This document shows, one piece after another, positions 15,217 to 29,050 of a stretch of DNA of 64,000 bases. Both the position numbers and the translations under genes were made by a program. Within the stretch, counting starts at the first letter, position 1, and the number at the start of each line of letters is the position of its first letter. Under the pieces are notes generated by a model. That model did not search any database. It was not told where the DNA came from and was given only the letters and a program-made list of their open reading frames with translations. The DNA comes from Kingdonia uniflora (taxonomy: Eukaryota; Streptophyta; Magnoliopsida; Ranunculales; Circaeasteraceae). The DNA is taken from the NCBI GenBank assembly GCA_014058105.1, contig JACGCM010002742.1, forward strand, positions 310,001-374,000. The letters run 5' to 3'.

Positions 15217-16536
15217 CATCAATCCGGGAGTTCATCAATTCATTTGGAGCAATCCTAGCATTATGTCGGGCGAGACCAAACTCTTAAAAATAATAAAATC
15301 TCACAAATGAGTTGCCGTTAGCCAAGCTTATCCGATTTGCAATCTAAAGAATCGGAGAGGTACGAAATCCGTTTGGGTCAAAAATTCAAACCGGGAGTAT
15401 AGAAATTTATTTTGGAACAACCTTAGCATGATGTCGGGCGATACGCAAGTATTAAAAATGATCCAAACTCTCAAACGAATTGCCGGTAGCAGTTTACATA
15501 CTTATGCAAATTGCGATCTAAAGCATCAGAGAGGTACGAAGTCCACACATGTCATAATTTCAAAGCGGGAGTATTGCAATTCATTTGTTAACTATCCTAG
15601 CATGTTGTCGGTTGAAACGAATCATTTAAAAACGTTACAACCTTTAAAACGAGTTTCCGTTTGCCAAGCATCTCCGAATTAAAATCTAAAGCATCGGAGA
15701 GGTACGAAATCCGTACCGATAAAAAATTCAAACAGGGAATATTGCGAATCATTTGGTCACTATCCTCACATGTGCCTTGCAAAAAAAAACTATCCTACCA
15801 TGTATTTGGTCGATACGAAACTCTTAAAGGCGATTTAACCTCTCAATCGACATGCCGGTAGCAGAGCTTCACTGAATTGCGATCTAAAGCATCGGAGAAG
15901 TTCGAAATTTGTACCGATCAAAAGTTCAAACCGGGATTATAGCGATTCATTTGGTAACAATCCTAGCATATTTGCTGTCAAAACAAAACTCTTAAAAAAT
16001 ATCCAACCTCTCAAACGAGTTGCTGGTAGCCATGCTTCTCCATATTACGATATAAAGCGTCCGACAGATACGAAATCTGTACGCTCAAAAATTCATACCG
16101 GGAGTATATTAATTCATTTAGGAACAATCCTAACATCTTGTCGGGCGAGACCAAAATCTTTAAAGTGATCGAACTTCTCAAATGATTTGTCGGTAGCCAA
16201 ACTTCACAGAATTGCAATCTAAAGCGTCGGAGAGGTACAAAATTTGTTCGGGTCAAAAATTAAAATTTGGAGTATTGCAATTCATTTCGTAACAATCCAA
16301 GAATGCTGTAGGGCGATACGAAAGTCTTATAAATGATTCAAACTCTCAAACGACTTCCGATAGTCAAGGTTCCCACAATTGCGATTTAAACCGTCGGTGA
16401 GGTACGAAATCCGTACCGGCTTAAAATATAAACCTGGAATATTGCGATTCATTTGGTAAATATCCAAGTATGTAGTCGGTCAGAATGAAACTCTTTAAAA
16501 TGATCCAACCACTCTAACAACTTGCCGATAGCAAAG
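15217..16536 (+). repeat. HOR family 1, copy 5 (1320 bp, shortest)
   Basis: B at 15217, A at 15772 and T at 15968. B-to-A is 555 bp, which is 723 minus exactly one 168-bp monomer. About 8 monomers in total, so most of the T-to-B block is deleted. Confidence 0.7.
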
Positions 16537-19500
16537 CATCAATCCGGGTGTTTATCAATTCATTTAAGAACTATCCTTGCATGTTGCCGGGCGAGACCAA
16601 ACTCATTAAGACAATAAAATCTCTCAAACGAGTTACCGGTAGCAAAGCTTCTCCGATTTGCAATCTAAAGCATCGGAGAGGTACGAAATATTTTCGGGTC
16701 TAAAATTCAAACCGGGAGAATAGAAATTCATTTTGGAACAATCCTAACATGATGTCGGGTGATACGCAAGGCTTAAAAATGATCCAAACTTACAAACGAG
16801 ATGCCGGTAGTAAAGCTTCTCAGAATTGCGATCTAAACCATCGGTAAGGTATGAAATCCGTTCCGTTCAAAAATTTAAGCCTGGAATATTGCGATTCATT
16901 TTGTAAATATCCTAGTATATTTCCGGTCGAAACGAAACTCTTTAAAACGTTCCAACCTCACAAGCGAGTTGCCGGTAGCGGTAGCCATACTATTTCGAAT
17001 TGCGATCTAAAGCATTCGAGAGGTTCATAATCCGTATAGGTCAAAATTTCATAGAGAGACTATTGCAATTCATTTGGTAACTATCCTAGTTTGTTGTCGG
17101 TCGAAACGAAACTCTTAAAAACGTTCACACCTCTAAAACGAGTTGCCGGTTGCCTAGCTTCTCCGAATTGAAATCAAATGCATCGGAGAGTTACGAAATC
17201 CGTACCGATCTAAAATTCAAACCGGGAGTATTGTGAATCATTTGCCACTATCCTTGCACGTGCCTTGCAAAAAAAAAACAATCCTTCCATGTATTTGGTC
17301 GAAATGAAACTTTTAAAAGCGATTTAACATCTTAAACGACTTGCCGGTGGCAAAGCTTCTCTGAAATTCGAAATTTGTACCGGTCATAAATTCAAACCGG
17401 GATTATAGTGATTCAATTGGTAACAATCCTAGCATGTTTTTGGTCAAAACAAAGCTCTTAAAAAATATCCAACCTCTGAAACGAGTTGCTGGCAGCCATG
17501 CTTCTCCGTATTGCGATATAAAGCGTCGGAGAGATAAAAAATCCGTACCGGTCAAAAATTCAAACCGGGAGTATATTAATTCATTTAAGAACATTCCTAG
17601 CATGTTTTTGTGCGAGACCAAACTATTTAAAGCAATCGAACCTCTCAAATGAGTTGCCGGTAACCAAGCTTCTCTGAATGGCAATCTAAAGCATCGGAGA
17701 GGTACAAAATCAGCTCGGGTCAAAAATATAAACCTGGAATATTGTGATTCATTTGGTAAATATCCATGTATGTTGTCGGTCAGAATAAAACTCTTTAAAA
17801 TGACCCAACCTCTCAAACGAGTTGTCGGTAACCATACTTTTCCGAATTGCGATATAAAGCATTAGAGAGGTACAAAATCCGTACCGGTTTAAATTTCAAA
17901 TCGGGAGTATTGCGTTTCATTTGGTAACTATCCGTGTATGTTGTCAGTCGAAACAAAACACTTCAAAATGATCCTACCTCTCAAACAAGTTGCCGGTAGC
18001 AAAGTTTCTCCGAATTGCTATGTAAAGCATCGGAGAGGTACGAAATTCGTACCGATCTAAAATTCAAACCGGGAGTATTACCATTCATTTGGTCACAATC
18101 TTAACATGTATTTGGTCAAAACAAAACTCTTCAAAATGATCCAACTTCTCAAACGACTTGCCGGTAGCCAGATTCTCTGAATAGCGATCTAATGCTTCAG
18201 AGAGGTACAAAATATTCACCGTTCAAAAATTCAAACCGGGAGTATTGCGATTAATTTGGTAACTATCCTCGCATATTGTCAGTCGATGTAGAACTCTTTA
18301 AATTGAACCAACCTCATAAACGACTTGCCGGTAGCCAAGCATCTCAAAATTGATATCTAAAGCATCGGCCAAGTACAAAATCCGTACTAGTCTAAAATTC
18401 AAACCAGGAGTATTGCGATTCATTTGGTAACAATCCTAACATATATTTGGTCAGAACAAACTCCTCAAAATGATCCAACCTCTCAAACGACTTGCCGGTA
18501 GACAAACTTCTCTGAATAGCGATCTAATGCATCAGAGAGGTACGAAATCAGTACCGGTCAAAAAATCAAACCGGGAGTATTACGATTCATTTGTTATCTA
18601 TGCTTGCATGTTGTTAGTCGAAACAAAGCTCTTAAAAATGATCTAGCCGCTCAAACGACTTGCCGGATGCCAAACTTCTTCGAAATGCGATCTAAAGCAT
18701 CGAAGATGTACGAAATCATTACCGATCTTAAAAATTAATACCGGGATTATTGCCTTTCATTTGGGATCAATCCTACTATGTTTTTGTACGAGAAAATACT
18801 CTTAAAAGAGAACCAACCTCTCAAACGAGTTGGTGGTTGCCAAGCTTGTCCGAATTGCGATCTAAAGCATCGAAGAGGTACGAAATCCGTAACACTCAAA
18901 AGTTTAAACCGGGAGTATTGCGATTCATTTGGAAACTATCCTAGCATGTATTAGACCGAAACGAAACTCTTTAAAATGATCCAAACTCTCAAAGAACTTG
19001 CAGGTAGCCAAGTTTTTCGAAATTACTATCTAAAGCATCGAAGTGGTGCAAAATTTGTAACAGTCTAAAATTCAAACCGAGAGTATTGCGATTTATTTGG
19101 GAAACATCCTAGCATGTTGTCGGGCGAGAAGAAACTCTTCAAAATTATCCAACCTCTAAAACAAGTTATGTGCAGCCAAACTTCTCCGAATTGCGATCTA
19201 AAGCATCTGAGAGGTAACAAATCCATACCATTCAAAAATTCTAACTGGAAGTATTGCGATTCATTTGTTATCTATCCTAGCATTTATTTGTTTGTAACAA
19301 AACTCTTAAAAATGATCCAACCTCTCAAACGACTTGCCGATAGCCAAGCTTCTCTGAATAACGATCTAAAGCATCGAAGAGGTACGAAATCTATACTAAC
19401 AAAATATTAAAACTGGGAGTATTGCGATTCATTTGGTAACTATCCAAGCATATTATCAGCCGAAAATAAACACTTAAAAATGATCCAACCTCTTAAATGA

Positions 19501-19852
19501 CTTGCCGGTAGATAAGTTTCTCAGAATTGCGATCTAAGGCATCGGGGAGGTTTGAAATCAATAGCGGTCAATAATTCAAACCAGAAGTATTGCAATTCAT
19601 TTTGTAACTATCCTAGCATGGTGTCGGTCAAAACGAAACTCTTAAAAAAGATCCTACCTATCAAACGTGTTGCCGGTAGCAAAGCATCTCCAAATTGCGA
19701 TCTAAAGCATCGGAGAGGTACGAAATCCGTACCGGTCAAAAATTCAAACCGGGAGTATTGATATTCATTTGGTAACTATCCTAGTATGTATTTGACCGAA
19801 ACGAAAGGCCTAAAAATGATCTAACCACTCTAACGACTTGCCGGTAGCAAAG
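16537..19852 (+). repeat. HOR family 1, copy 6 (3316 bp)
   Basis: B at 16537, A at 17260 and T at 17434. A-to-T is 174 bp rather than about 197 because of a small deletion (CTCTGAAATTCGAAATTTG near 17360). Copy 7 shares this deletion, marking the two as recent duplicates. One monomer is missing at about 17726 relative to copy 7. Confidence 0.8.
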
Positions 19853-22821
19853 CATCAATCCGGGTGTTTATCAATTCATTTAAGAACTATCCTTGCATGT
19901 TGTCGGGCGAGACCAAGCTCTTTAAGACAATAAAATCTCTCAAACGAGTTGCTGGTAGCAAAGCTTTTCTGATTTGCAATCTAAAGCATCGGAGAGGTAC
20001 GAAATATTTTTGGGTCTAAAATTCAGACCGGGAGAATAGAAATTCATTTTGGAACAATCCTAACATGATGTCGGGTGATACGCAAGGCATATAAATGATC
20101 CAAACTTACAAACGAGATGCCAGTAGTCAAGCTTCTCATAATTACGATCTAAACTATCGGTGAGGTATGAAATCCGTTCGGGTCAAAAATTTAAGCCTGG
20201 AATATTGCAATTCATTTTGTAAATATCCTAGTATATTTCCGGTCGAAACGAAACTCTTTAAAACGTTCCAACCTCACAAACGAGTTGCCGGTAGCGGTAG
20301 CCATACTAATTCGAATTGCGATCTAAAGCATCCGAGAGGTTCATAATCTGTATAGGTCAAAATTTCATAGAGAGAGTATTGCAATTCATTTGGTAACTAT
20401 CCTAGCTTGTTGTCGGTCGAAACAAAACTCTTAAGAACATTCACACCTCTAAAACGAGTTGCCGGTGCTTCACCGAATTGAAATCTAAATCATCGGAGAG
20501 TTACGAAATCCGTACCGATCTAAAATTCAAACCGGAAGTATTGTGAATCATTTGCCACTATCCTTGCATGTGCCTTGCCAAAAAAAACAATCCTTCCATG
20601 TATTTGGTCGAAATGAAACTCTTAAAAGAGATTTAACATCTTAAACGACTTGACGGTGGCAAAGCTTCTCTGAAATTCGAAATTTGTACCGGTCATAAAT
20701 TCAAACCGAGATTATAGTGATTCAATTGGTAACAATCCTAGCATGTTTTTGGTCAAAACAAAGCTCTTAAAAAATATCCAACCTCTGAAACGAGTTGCTG
20801 GCAGCCATGCTTCTCCGTATTGCGATATAAAGCGTCGGAGAGGTAAAAAAACTGTACCGGTCAAAAATTCAAACCGGGAGTATATTAATTCATTTAGGAA
20901 CAATCCTAGCATGTTTTTGTGCGAGACCAAACTATTTAAAGCAATCGAACCTCTCAAATGAGTTGCCGGTAACCACACTTCTCTAAATGGCAATCTAAAG
21001 CATCGGAGAGATACAAAATCAGCTCGGGTCAAAAATTAATACCGGGAGTATTACAATTCATTTTGCAATAATCCTAGCATGCTGTCAGGCGATACGAAAG
21101 TCTCATTAATGACCTAAACTCTGAAACGAGTTCCGGTAGTTAAGGTTCTCAGATTTGCAATCTAAACCATCGATGAGATACGAAATCCGTGTCGGTCTAA
21201 AATATAAACCTCGAATATTGCGATTAATTTGGTAAATATCCAAGTATGCTATCGGTCGGAATGAAACTCTTTAAAAGGATCCAACCTCTGAAATGAGTTG
21301 TCGGTAGCCATACTTCTCCAAATTGCGATCTAAAGCATCAGAGAGGTCCAAAATCCGTTCCGGTCAAAATTTCAAATTGGGTGTATTGCGATTCATTTGG
21401 TAACAATCCTAGTATGTTGTCAGTAGAAACGAAATACTTCAAAATCATCCAACCTCTCAAACAAGTTGCCGGTAGCAAAGCTTCTCCGAATTGTAATCTA
21501 AAGCATCAGAGAGGTGCGAAATTCGTACCGGTCAAAAATTTAAACCGGGAGTATTGCCATTCATTTGGTCACTATCCTAACATGTATTTGGTCGAAACAA
21601 GACTCTTCAAAATGATCCAACCTCTCAAACGACTTGCCGATAGCCAGGTTCTCTGAATAGCGATCCAATGCATCCGAGAGGTACGAAATATAAACCGTTC
21701 AAAAATTCAAATTAGGAGTATTGCGATTCATTTGGTAACTATCCTAGCTAATTGTCAGTCGAGACAGAACTCTTTAAGATGATCCATCCTCTAAAACGAC
21801 TTGCTGGTAGCCAAGCTCCTCAGAATTGATATCTAAAGCATCGGCATGGTACGTAATCCGTACTGGTCTAAAAGTAAAATCCGGAGTATTGCGATTCATT
21901 TGGTAACTATCCTAACATGTATTTGGCCGAAATGAAACTCTTCAAAATGATCCAACCTCTCAAACTATTTGCTGGTAGTAAAGCTTCTCTGAATAGCGAT
22001 CTAAAGCATCGGAGAGGTACGAAATCTGTACCGGTCAAAAAATCAAACCGGGAGTATTGTGATTCATTTGGTAACTATCCTAGCATGTATTTGATCGAAG
22101 CGAAACTCTTAAAAATATCCAACCACTAAAACGAGTTGCTACTAGCCATGTTTCACCGAATTACGATCTAAAGCATCGAAGTGGTACGAAATCCGTAACA
22201 GTCTAAAATTCAAGCCGGGGGTTTTGCGATTCATTTGGGAAACATCATAGCATGTTTTCGGGGGGAAGAAACTCTTTGAAATGATCCAACCTCTCAAACG
22301 AGTTGTGTAGTAGCCAAGCTTCTCCGAATTGCGATCAAAAGAATCCGAAAGGTACAAAATCCGTACCGTTCATAAATTCTGACTGGAAGTATTGCGATTC
22401 ATTAGTTATCTATCCTAGCATGTATTTGTTTATAACAAAACTCTTCAAAATGATCCAACCTCTCAAACGACTTGCTGATAGCCAAGCTTCTCTGAATAGC
22501 GATCTAAAGCATCGTAAAGGTACAAAATTCATACCAACAAAATATTCAAACTGGGAGTATTGCGATTCATTTGCTAACTATCAAAGCATATTGTCAGTCG
22601 AAAAAAAACTCTTAAAAATGATTCAACCTCACAAACGATATGTCGGTAGATAAGCTTATCAGAATTGCGATCTAAAGCATCGGGAGGTATGAAATAAATA
22701 CCGGTCAATAATTCAAACCGGGAGTATTGCCATTCATTTCGTAACTATCCTTTCATGCATTTGATCGAAACGAAATACTTAAAAACGATCTAACCACACT
22801 AGCGACTTGCCGGCAGCAAAG
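19853..22821 (+). repeat. HOR family 1, copy 7 (2969 bp), close duplicate of copy 6
   Basis: B at 19853, A at 20570 and T at 20743. From the B monomer to about 21035 it tracks copy 6 base by base with few differences at an offset of ~3309-3316 bp, including the shared small deletion near 20670. Beyond that point the offset becomes about 3476, i.e. one extra monomer. Confidence 0.8.
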
Positions 22822-25576
22822 CGTCAATCCGGGAGTTTATCAATTCATTTAGGAACAATCCTAGCATGTTGTCGGGCGAGACCAAACTCTTAAAAACAAT
22901 AAAATCTCACAAATGAGTTACCGTTTGCTAAGGTTCTCCGATTTGCAATCTAAAGCATCGGAGAGGTACGAAATTCGCTCGGGTCAAAAATTCAAACCGG
23001 GAGTATAGAAATTCATTTCGGAACAATCCTAGCATGATGTCGGGCGATACACAAGTCCTTAAAATGATCCAAAATCACAAATGAGTTTCCAGTAGTCAAG
23101 CTTCTCAGAATTGCGATCTAAATCATCGGTGAGGTATGAAATTCGTACCGGTATAAAATTCAAGTCTGGAATATTGCGATTCATTTTGTAAATATCCTAG
23201 TATATTTCTGGTCAAAATGAAGCTCTTTAAAACGCTATAACCTCTCAAACGAGTTGCCGGTAACGGTAGCTATACTTATCCGAATTGCGATCTAAAGCAT
23301 CAGAGAGGTACAAAATCCGTACAGGTCATAACTTCAAAGCGGGAGTATTGCAATTCATTTGGTAACTATCCTAGCTTGTTGTCGGTCAAAACGAAACACT
23401 TAAAAATGTTCCAACCTCTAAAATGAGTTTCCGGAAGCCAAGCTTCGCCGAATTGAAATCTAAAGCATCGGAGTGGTACGAAATCCGTACCGATCAAAAA
23501 TTCAAACCGGGAGTATTACAAATCATTTGGTCACTATCCTAGCATGTGCCTTGCAAATAAAACTATCCTGCCATGTATTTGGTCAAAATGAATTTCTTAA
23601 AAGCAATTTAACCTCTCAAGCGACATGTCGGCAGCAAAGCTTCTCTGAATACCTATCTAAAACATCGAAGATTTTTAAAATTGGTACTGGTCAAAAATTT
23701 AAACCGGGATTATAGCGATTCATATGGTAACAATCCTAGCATGATTTTTGTCAAAACAAAACTCTTAAAAAATATCCAACCTCTCAAACGAGTTGCTGGT
23801 TGCCATATTTCTCCGTATGGCGATATAAAGCGTCGGAGAGGTTCGAAATTCGTACCGGCCAAAAATTCAAACCGGGAGTATATTAATTCATTTAGGAACA
23901 ATCCCATCATGTTGCCGGGCGATACAAAACTCTTGAAACTGATCGAACCTCTCAAATGAGTTGCCGGTAGCAAGAATTCTCCGAATTGCAATCTTAAGCG
24001 TCGGAGAGGTACGAAATTCGTACCGGGAAAAAATTTCAAACCGGGAGTATTGCCATTCATTTGGTCACTATCCTAACATGTATTTGGTCAAAACATAGCC
24101 CTTCAAAATGATCCAATCTCTCAAACGACTTGCCGGGTAGCCAGATTATCTGAATAGCAATCTAATGCAACGGAGAGGTACGAAATCTGCACCGTTCAAA
24201 TATTCAAACCGGGAGTATTACGAATCATTTGGTAATTATCCTTGCATATTGTCAGTCTAAACAAAACTCTTTTAAATGATCCAACCTCTTAAACGACTTG
24301 CCGGTAGCCAAGAATCTCAGAATTGATATCTAAAGCATCGGCGAGGTACGAAATTTTTACTGGTCTAAAATTCATACCAGGAGTATTGCGATTCATTTGG
24401 TAACTATCCTAGCATGTATTTGGCCGAAACGAAGCTCTTTAAAATGATCCATCCACTCAAACGACTTGCTGGTAGCAAAGCCTCTCTGAATAGCGATCTA
24501 AACCATCGGAGAGGTACGAAATATGTACCGGTCAAAAAATCAAACCGGTAGTATTACGATTCATTTGGTAATTATCCTTGCATGTTGTCAGTCGAAACAA
24601 AGCTCTTAAAAATTATCTAGCCGCTCAAACGACTTGCCGGAAGCCAAACTTCTTCGAATTGCGATCTAAAGCATCTGAGATGTACGAAATCATTACCGGT
24701 CTAAAATTAATACCGGGATTATTGCATTTCATATGGAATCAATCCTAGTATGTTGCCGGGCGAGAAAAAACTCTTAAAAGCGATCCAACCTCTCAAATGA
24801 GTTGGCGGTAGCCAAGCTTGTCTGAATTGCGATTTAAAGCATCGAAGAGGTACAAAATCCATATCACTCTTAAATTCAAACCAGGAGTATTGCGATTCAT
24901 TTGGTAACTATTCTAGCATGTATTTGATCGAAATAAAACTCTTAAAAATGATCCAACCTCTCAAACAACTTCCTGGTAGCCAAGTTTTTCCGAATTAAGA
25001 TCTAAAGCATCGGAGTGCTTCAAACTCCGTAACACTCTCAAATTCAAACTGGGAGTATTGCGATTCATTTGGAAAACATCCCAGCATGCTATCGGGGTGT
25101 GAAGAAACACTTCGAAATCCCGGTCAAATATTCAAATTGGGAGTATTGCGATTCATTTGGTAACTATCCAAACATATTGTCTGTCGAAAAAAAACTCTTA
25201 AAAATGATCCAACCTCTCAAACGACTTGCCGGCAGCTAAGCTTCTCAAAATTGTGATCTAAAGCATCGTGGAGGTATGAAATCCATACCGGTCAATAATT
25301 CATATCGGAAGTATTACAATTCATTTTATAACTATCTTAGCATGGTGTCGGTAAAAATGAAAATCTTAAAAATGATCCTACCTATCAAACAAATTGTCGG
25401 TAGCCAAGCATCTCCAAATTCGATCTAAAGTATCGGAGAGATGTAAAATCCGTAACGGTCAAAAATTCAAACCGGGAGTATTGCCATTCATTTGGTAACT
25501 ATCCTAACATGAATTTGATAGAAACGAAATACTTAAAAGTGATCTAACCACTCTATCAACTTGCTAGTAGCAAAAG
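22822..25576 (+). repeat. HOR family 1, copy 8 (2755 bp)
   Basis: B at 22822, A at 23546 (724 bp) and T at 23741 (919 bp). A partial monomer with an internal deletion lies near 25115, where CTTCGAAATCC runs straight into CGGTCAAATATTC. Confidence 0.7.
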
Positions 25577-28500
25577 CATCAATTTGGGAGTTTATCAATT
25601 CATTTAGGAACCATCCTAGCATGTTGTCGGGCGAGACCAAACACATAAAAGCAATAAAATCTCTCAAATGAGTTGCCGGCAGCAAAACTTCTCCGATTTG
25701 CAATCTAAAGCATCAGAAAGGTACGAAATCTTTTCGGGTCAAAAATTCAAACCGGGAGTATAGATATTCATTTTGGAACAATCCTAGCTTGATGTCGGGT
25801 GATACGCAAGTCTTAAAAATGATCCAAACTCACAAACGAGTTGCCGGTAGTCAAGTTTCTCAGAATTGAGATCTAAACCATCGGTGAGGTATGAAATCCG
25901 TATCGGTCAAAAATTCAAGCCTGGAATATTCTGATTCATTTTGTAAATATCCTAGTATATATCCTGTTGAAACGAAGCTCTGTAAAACGTTACAATCTCT
26001 CAAGCGATTTGCCGGTAGCGGTACCCGTACTTATTCGAATTGCAATCTAAAGCATCATGGAGGAACGAAATCCGCATCGGCCAAAATTTCAAAGCGGGAG
26101 TATTGCAATTCATTTGGTAACTATCCTAGCATGTTGTTGGCCGAAACGAAGCACTTAAGAGCGTTCCAACCTCTAAAACGATTTCCCGGTAGCCAAGTTT
26201 CTCCGAATTAAAATCTAAAGCATCGGAGAGGTAAGAAATCCGTACCGATCAAAAATTCAAACCGGGAGTATTGGAAATCATTTGCTCACTATCCTAGCAT
26301 GTGCCTTGCAAAAAAAACTATCCTACCATGTATTTGGTCGAAATGAAACTCTTAAAAGCGATTTAACCTCTCAAACAACCTGCCGGTAGCAAAGCATCTC
26401 TTAATAGCGATCTAAAGCATAAGAGAAGTTCAAAATTGGTACCGGTCAAAAATTCAAACTGGGATTATAGCGATTCATTTTGTAACAATCCTAGCTTCTT
26501 TTTGGTCAAAACAAAACTCCTAAATAATATCCAGCCTCACAAACGAGTTGATGGTAGCCATGCTTCACCGTATTGCGATATAAAACGTCGGAGAGGTACA
26601 AAATTCGTACCGATAAAAAATTCAAACCGGGAGTATATTAATTCATTTAGGAACAATCCTAGAATGTTGTCGGGGGAGACCAAACTCTTTAAAGCGATCG
26701 AACCTCTCAAATGAAATGTCGGTAGCCAAGCTTCTCCGAATTACAATCTAAAGCATCGGAGAGGTACAAAATCCGTTCGGGCCAAAAATTAATACTGGGA
26801 GTATTGCATTTCATTTCGTAGTATTCCTAACATGCTGTCGGATGATACAAAAGTCTTATAAATGATCCAAACTCTCGAATGGGTTCCGGTAGTTAAGGTT
26901 CTCTGAATTGCAATCTAAACTATCAGTGAGGTACGAAATCCGTGCTGGTTAAAACTATAAACCAGGAACATTGTGATTCATTTGGTAAATATTCAAGTAT
27001 GTTTTCGGTAGAAATGAAACTCTTTAAAATGATCCAACCTCTCAAACGAGTTGTCGGTAGCCATACTTCTCCGAATTGCGATCTAAAGCATCAAAGAGGT
27101 AAAAAATCCGTACCGGTCAAAATTTCAAATCTGGAGTATTGCGATTCATATTGTAACTGTCCATGTTTGTTCTCATTCAAATCAAAACACTTCAAAATGA
27201 TCCAACCTCTCAAACAAGTTGCCTGTAGTAAACCTTCTCCGAGTTACGATCTAAAGCATCGGAGAGGTACGAAATTCGTACCGGTCTAAAACTCAAACTG
27301 GAAGTGTTGCCATTCATTTGGTCAATATCCTAACATGTATTTGGTCGAAACACTTAAAAATGATCCAACCTCTCAAACGACTTGCCTGTAGCACGATTCT
27401 CTTAATAGTGATGTAATGCATCGGAGAGGTACGAAATCTGCACCGTTCAAAAATTCAAACCGGGAGTATTACGATTCATTTGGTAACTATCCTATCATAT
27501 TGTCAGGTGAAACAAAACTCTTTAAAATGATCCAACCTCTTAAACGACTTGCCGGTAGCCATGCGTCTCAAAATTGATATCTAAAGCATTGGCGTGGTTT
27601 AAAATCCGTACTGGCCTAATTTTAAAACCTGGAGTATTGCTATTCATTTTGTAACTATCCTAACTTGTATTTGGTCAAAACAAAACTCTTCAAAATGATC
27701 CAACCTCTCATACGACTTGCCGGTAGCAAAGCTTTTCTGAATAGCGATCTAAAGCATCGGAGAGGTACGAAATCTGTACCGGTAAAAAAATTGGGCCGGG
27801 AGTATTACGATTTATTTGGTAACTATCCTTTCATGTTGTCAGTCGAAGCAAAGCTCCTGAAAATGATCCAGCCACTCAAACGACTTGTTGGTAGTCAAGC
27901 TTCTTCGAATTGCGATCAAAAACATCTAAGGGGTACGAATTCATTATCGGTCTTAAATTAATACCGGGATTAATGCGTTTCATTTGGGATCAATCCTAGT
28001 ATGTTGTCGGGCGAGAAAAAACTCTTAAAAGTGATCTAACCTCTCAAACGAGTTGGCGGTAGCCAAGCTTCTCCGAATTGTGATCTAAAGCATCGAAAAG
28101 GTACGAAATCCGTATCGCTCAAAAATTTAAACTGGAAGTATTGTGATTCATTTGGTAACTATCCTAGCATGTATTTGATCGAAACGAAACTCTTAAAAAT
28201 GATCCAACCACTTTTCAAAATTGCGATCTAAAGCATCGGAGTGGTACAAAATCCGTAGCAATCTAAAATTCAAACTGAGAATATTGTGATTCATTTGGGA
28301 AGCATCCTAGCATGTTGTCGTGTGGGAAGAAACTGTTCAAAATGATCCAACCTCTCAAACGAGTTGTGTGAAGCCAAGTTTTTCTGACTTGCGATCAAAA
28401 GCATTCGAGAGTTATAAAATCCGTACCGTTCAAAAATTCTAACTGGAAGTATTGCAATTCATTTGTTACCTATCCTAGCATGTATTTTTTTGTAATAAAA

Positions 28501-29050
28501 CTCTTGAAAATGATCCAACCTCTCAAACGACTTGCCGATAACCAAGCTTCTCTGAATAGCGATCTAAATCATCGTGGAGGTACGAATTCCATACCGGTCA
28601 AATATTCAAACTGGGAGTATTGTGATTCAATTGGAAAATATCCGAGCAAATGGTTTATCGAAAAAAAACTTTTAAAAATGATCCAATCTCTCAAATGACT
28701 TGTCGGTAGCTAAGCTTCTCAGAATTGCGATCTAAAGCATCGGGGAGGTATGAAATCCTTACCGGTCAATAATTCAAACCGGAAGTATTACAATTTATTT
28801 TGTAACTATCCTAGCATGGTGTCAGTCAAAACGAAACTCTTAAAAATGATCCTACCTATCAAACGAGTTGCCGGTAGCCAAGCATCTCCAAATTACGATC
28901 TTAAGCATCGGAGAGGTTCGAAATCCGTTCCGGTCAAAAATTCAAACCGGGAGTATCGCCATTCATCTGGTAACTATCCTTGCATGAATTTGATCGAAAC
29001 GAAATACTTAAAAACGATCAAACCACTCAAACAACTTGCCGGCAGCAAAG
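25577..29050 (+). repeat. HOR family 1, copy 9 (3474 bp)
   Basis: B at 25577, A at 26301 (724 bp) and T at 26496 (919 bp). About 20.7 monomers. A short deletion is visible near 28212 (CCACTTTTCAAAATTGCG). Confidence 0.75.

Noticed and set aside
17403..17816. Minus-strand open frames with a periodic peptide (motifs like DFVPLRCFRSQFGEAWLPA)
   Set aside because: They are the reverse reading of the same 168-bp unit and recur throughout; treated as satellite by-products, not antisense genes.
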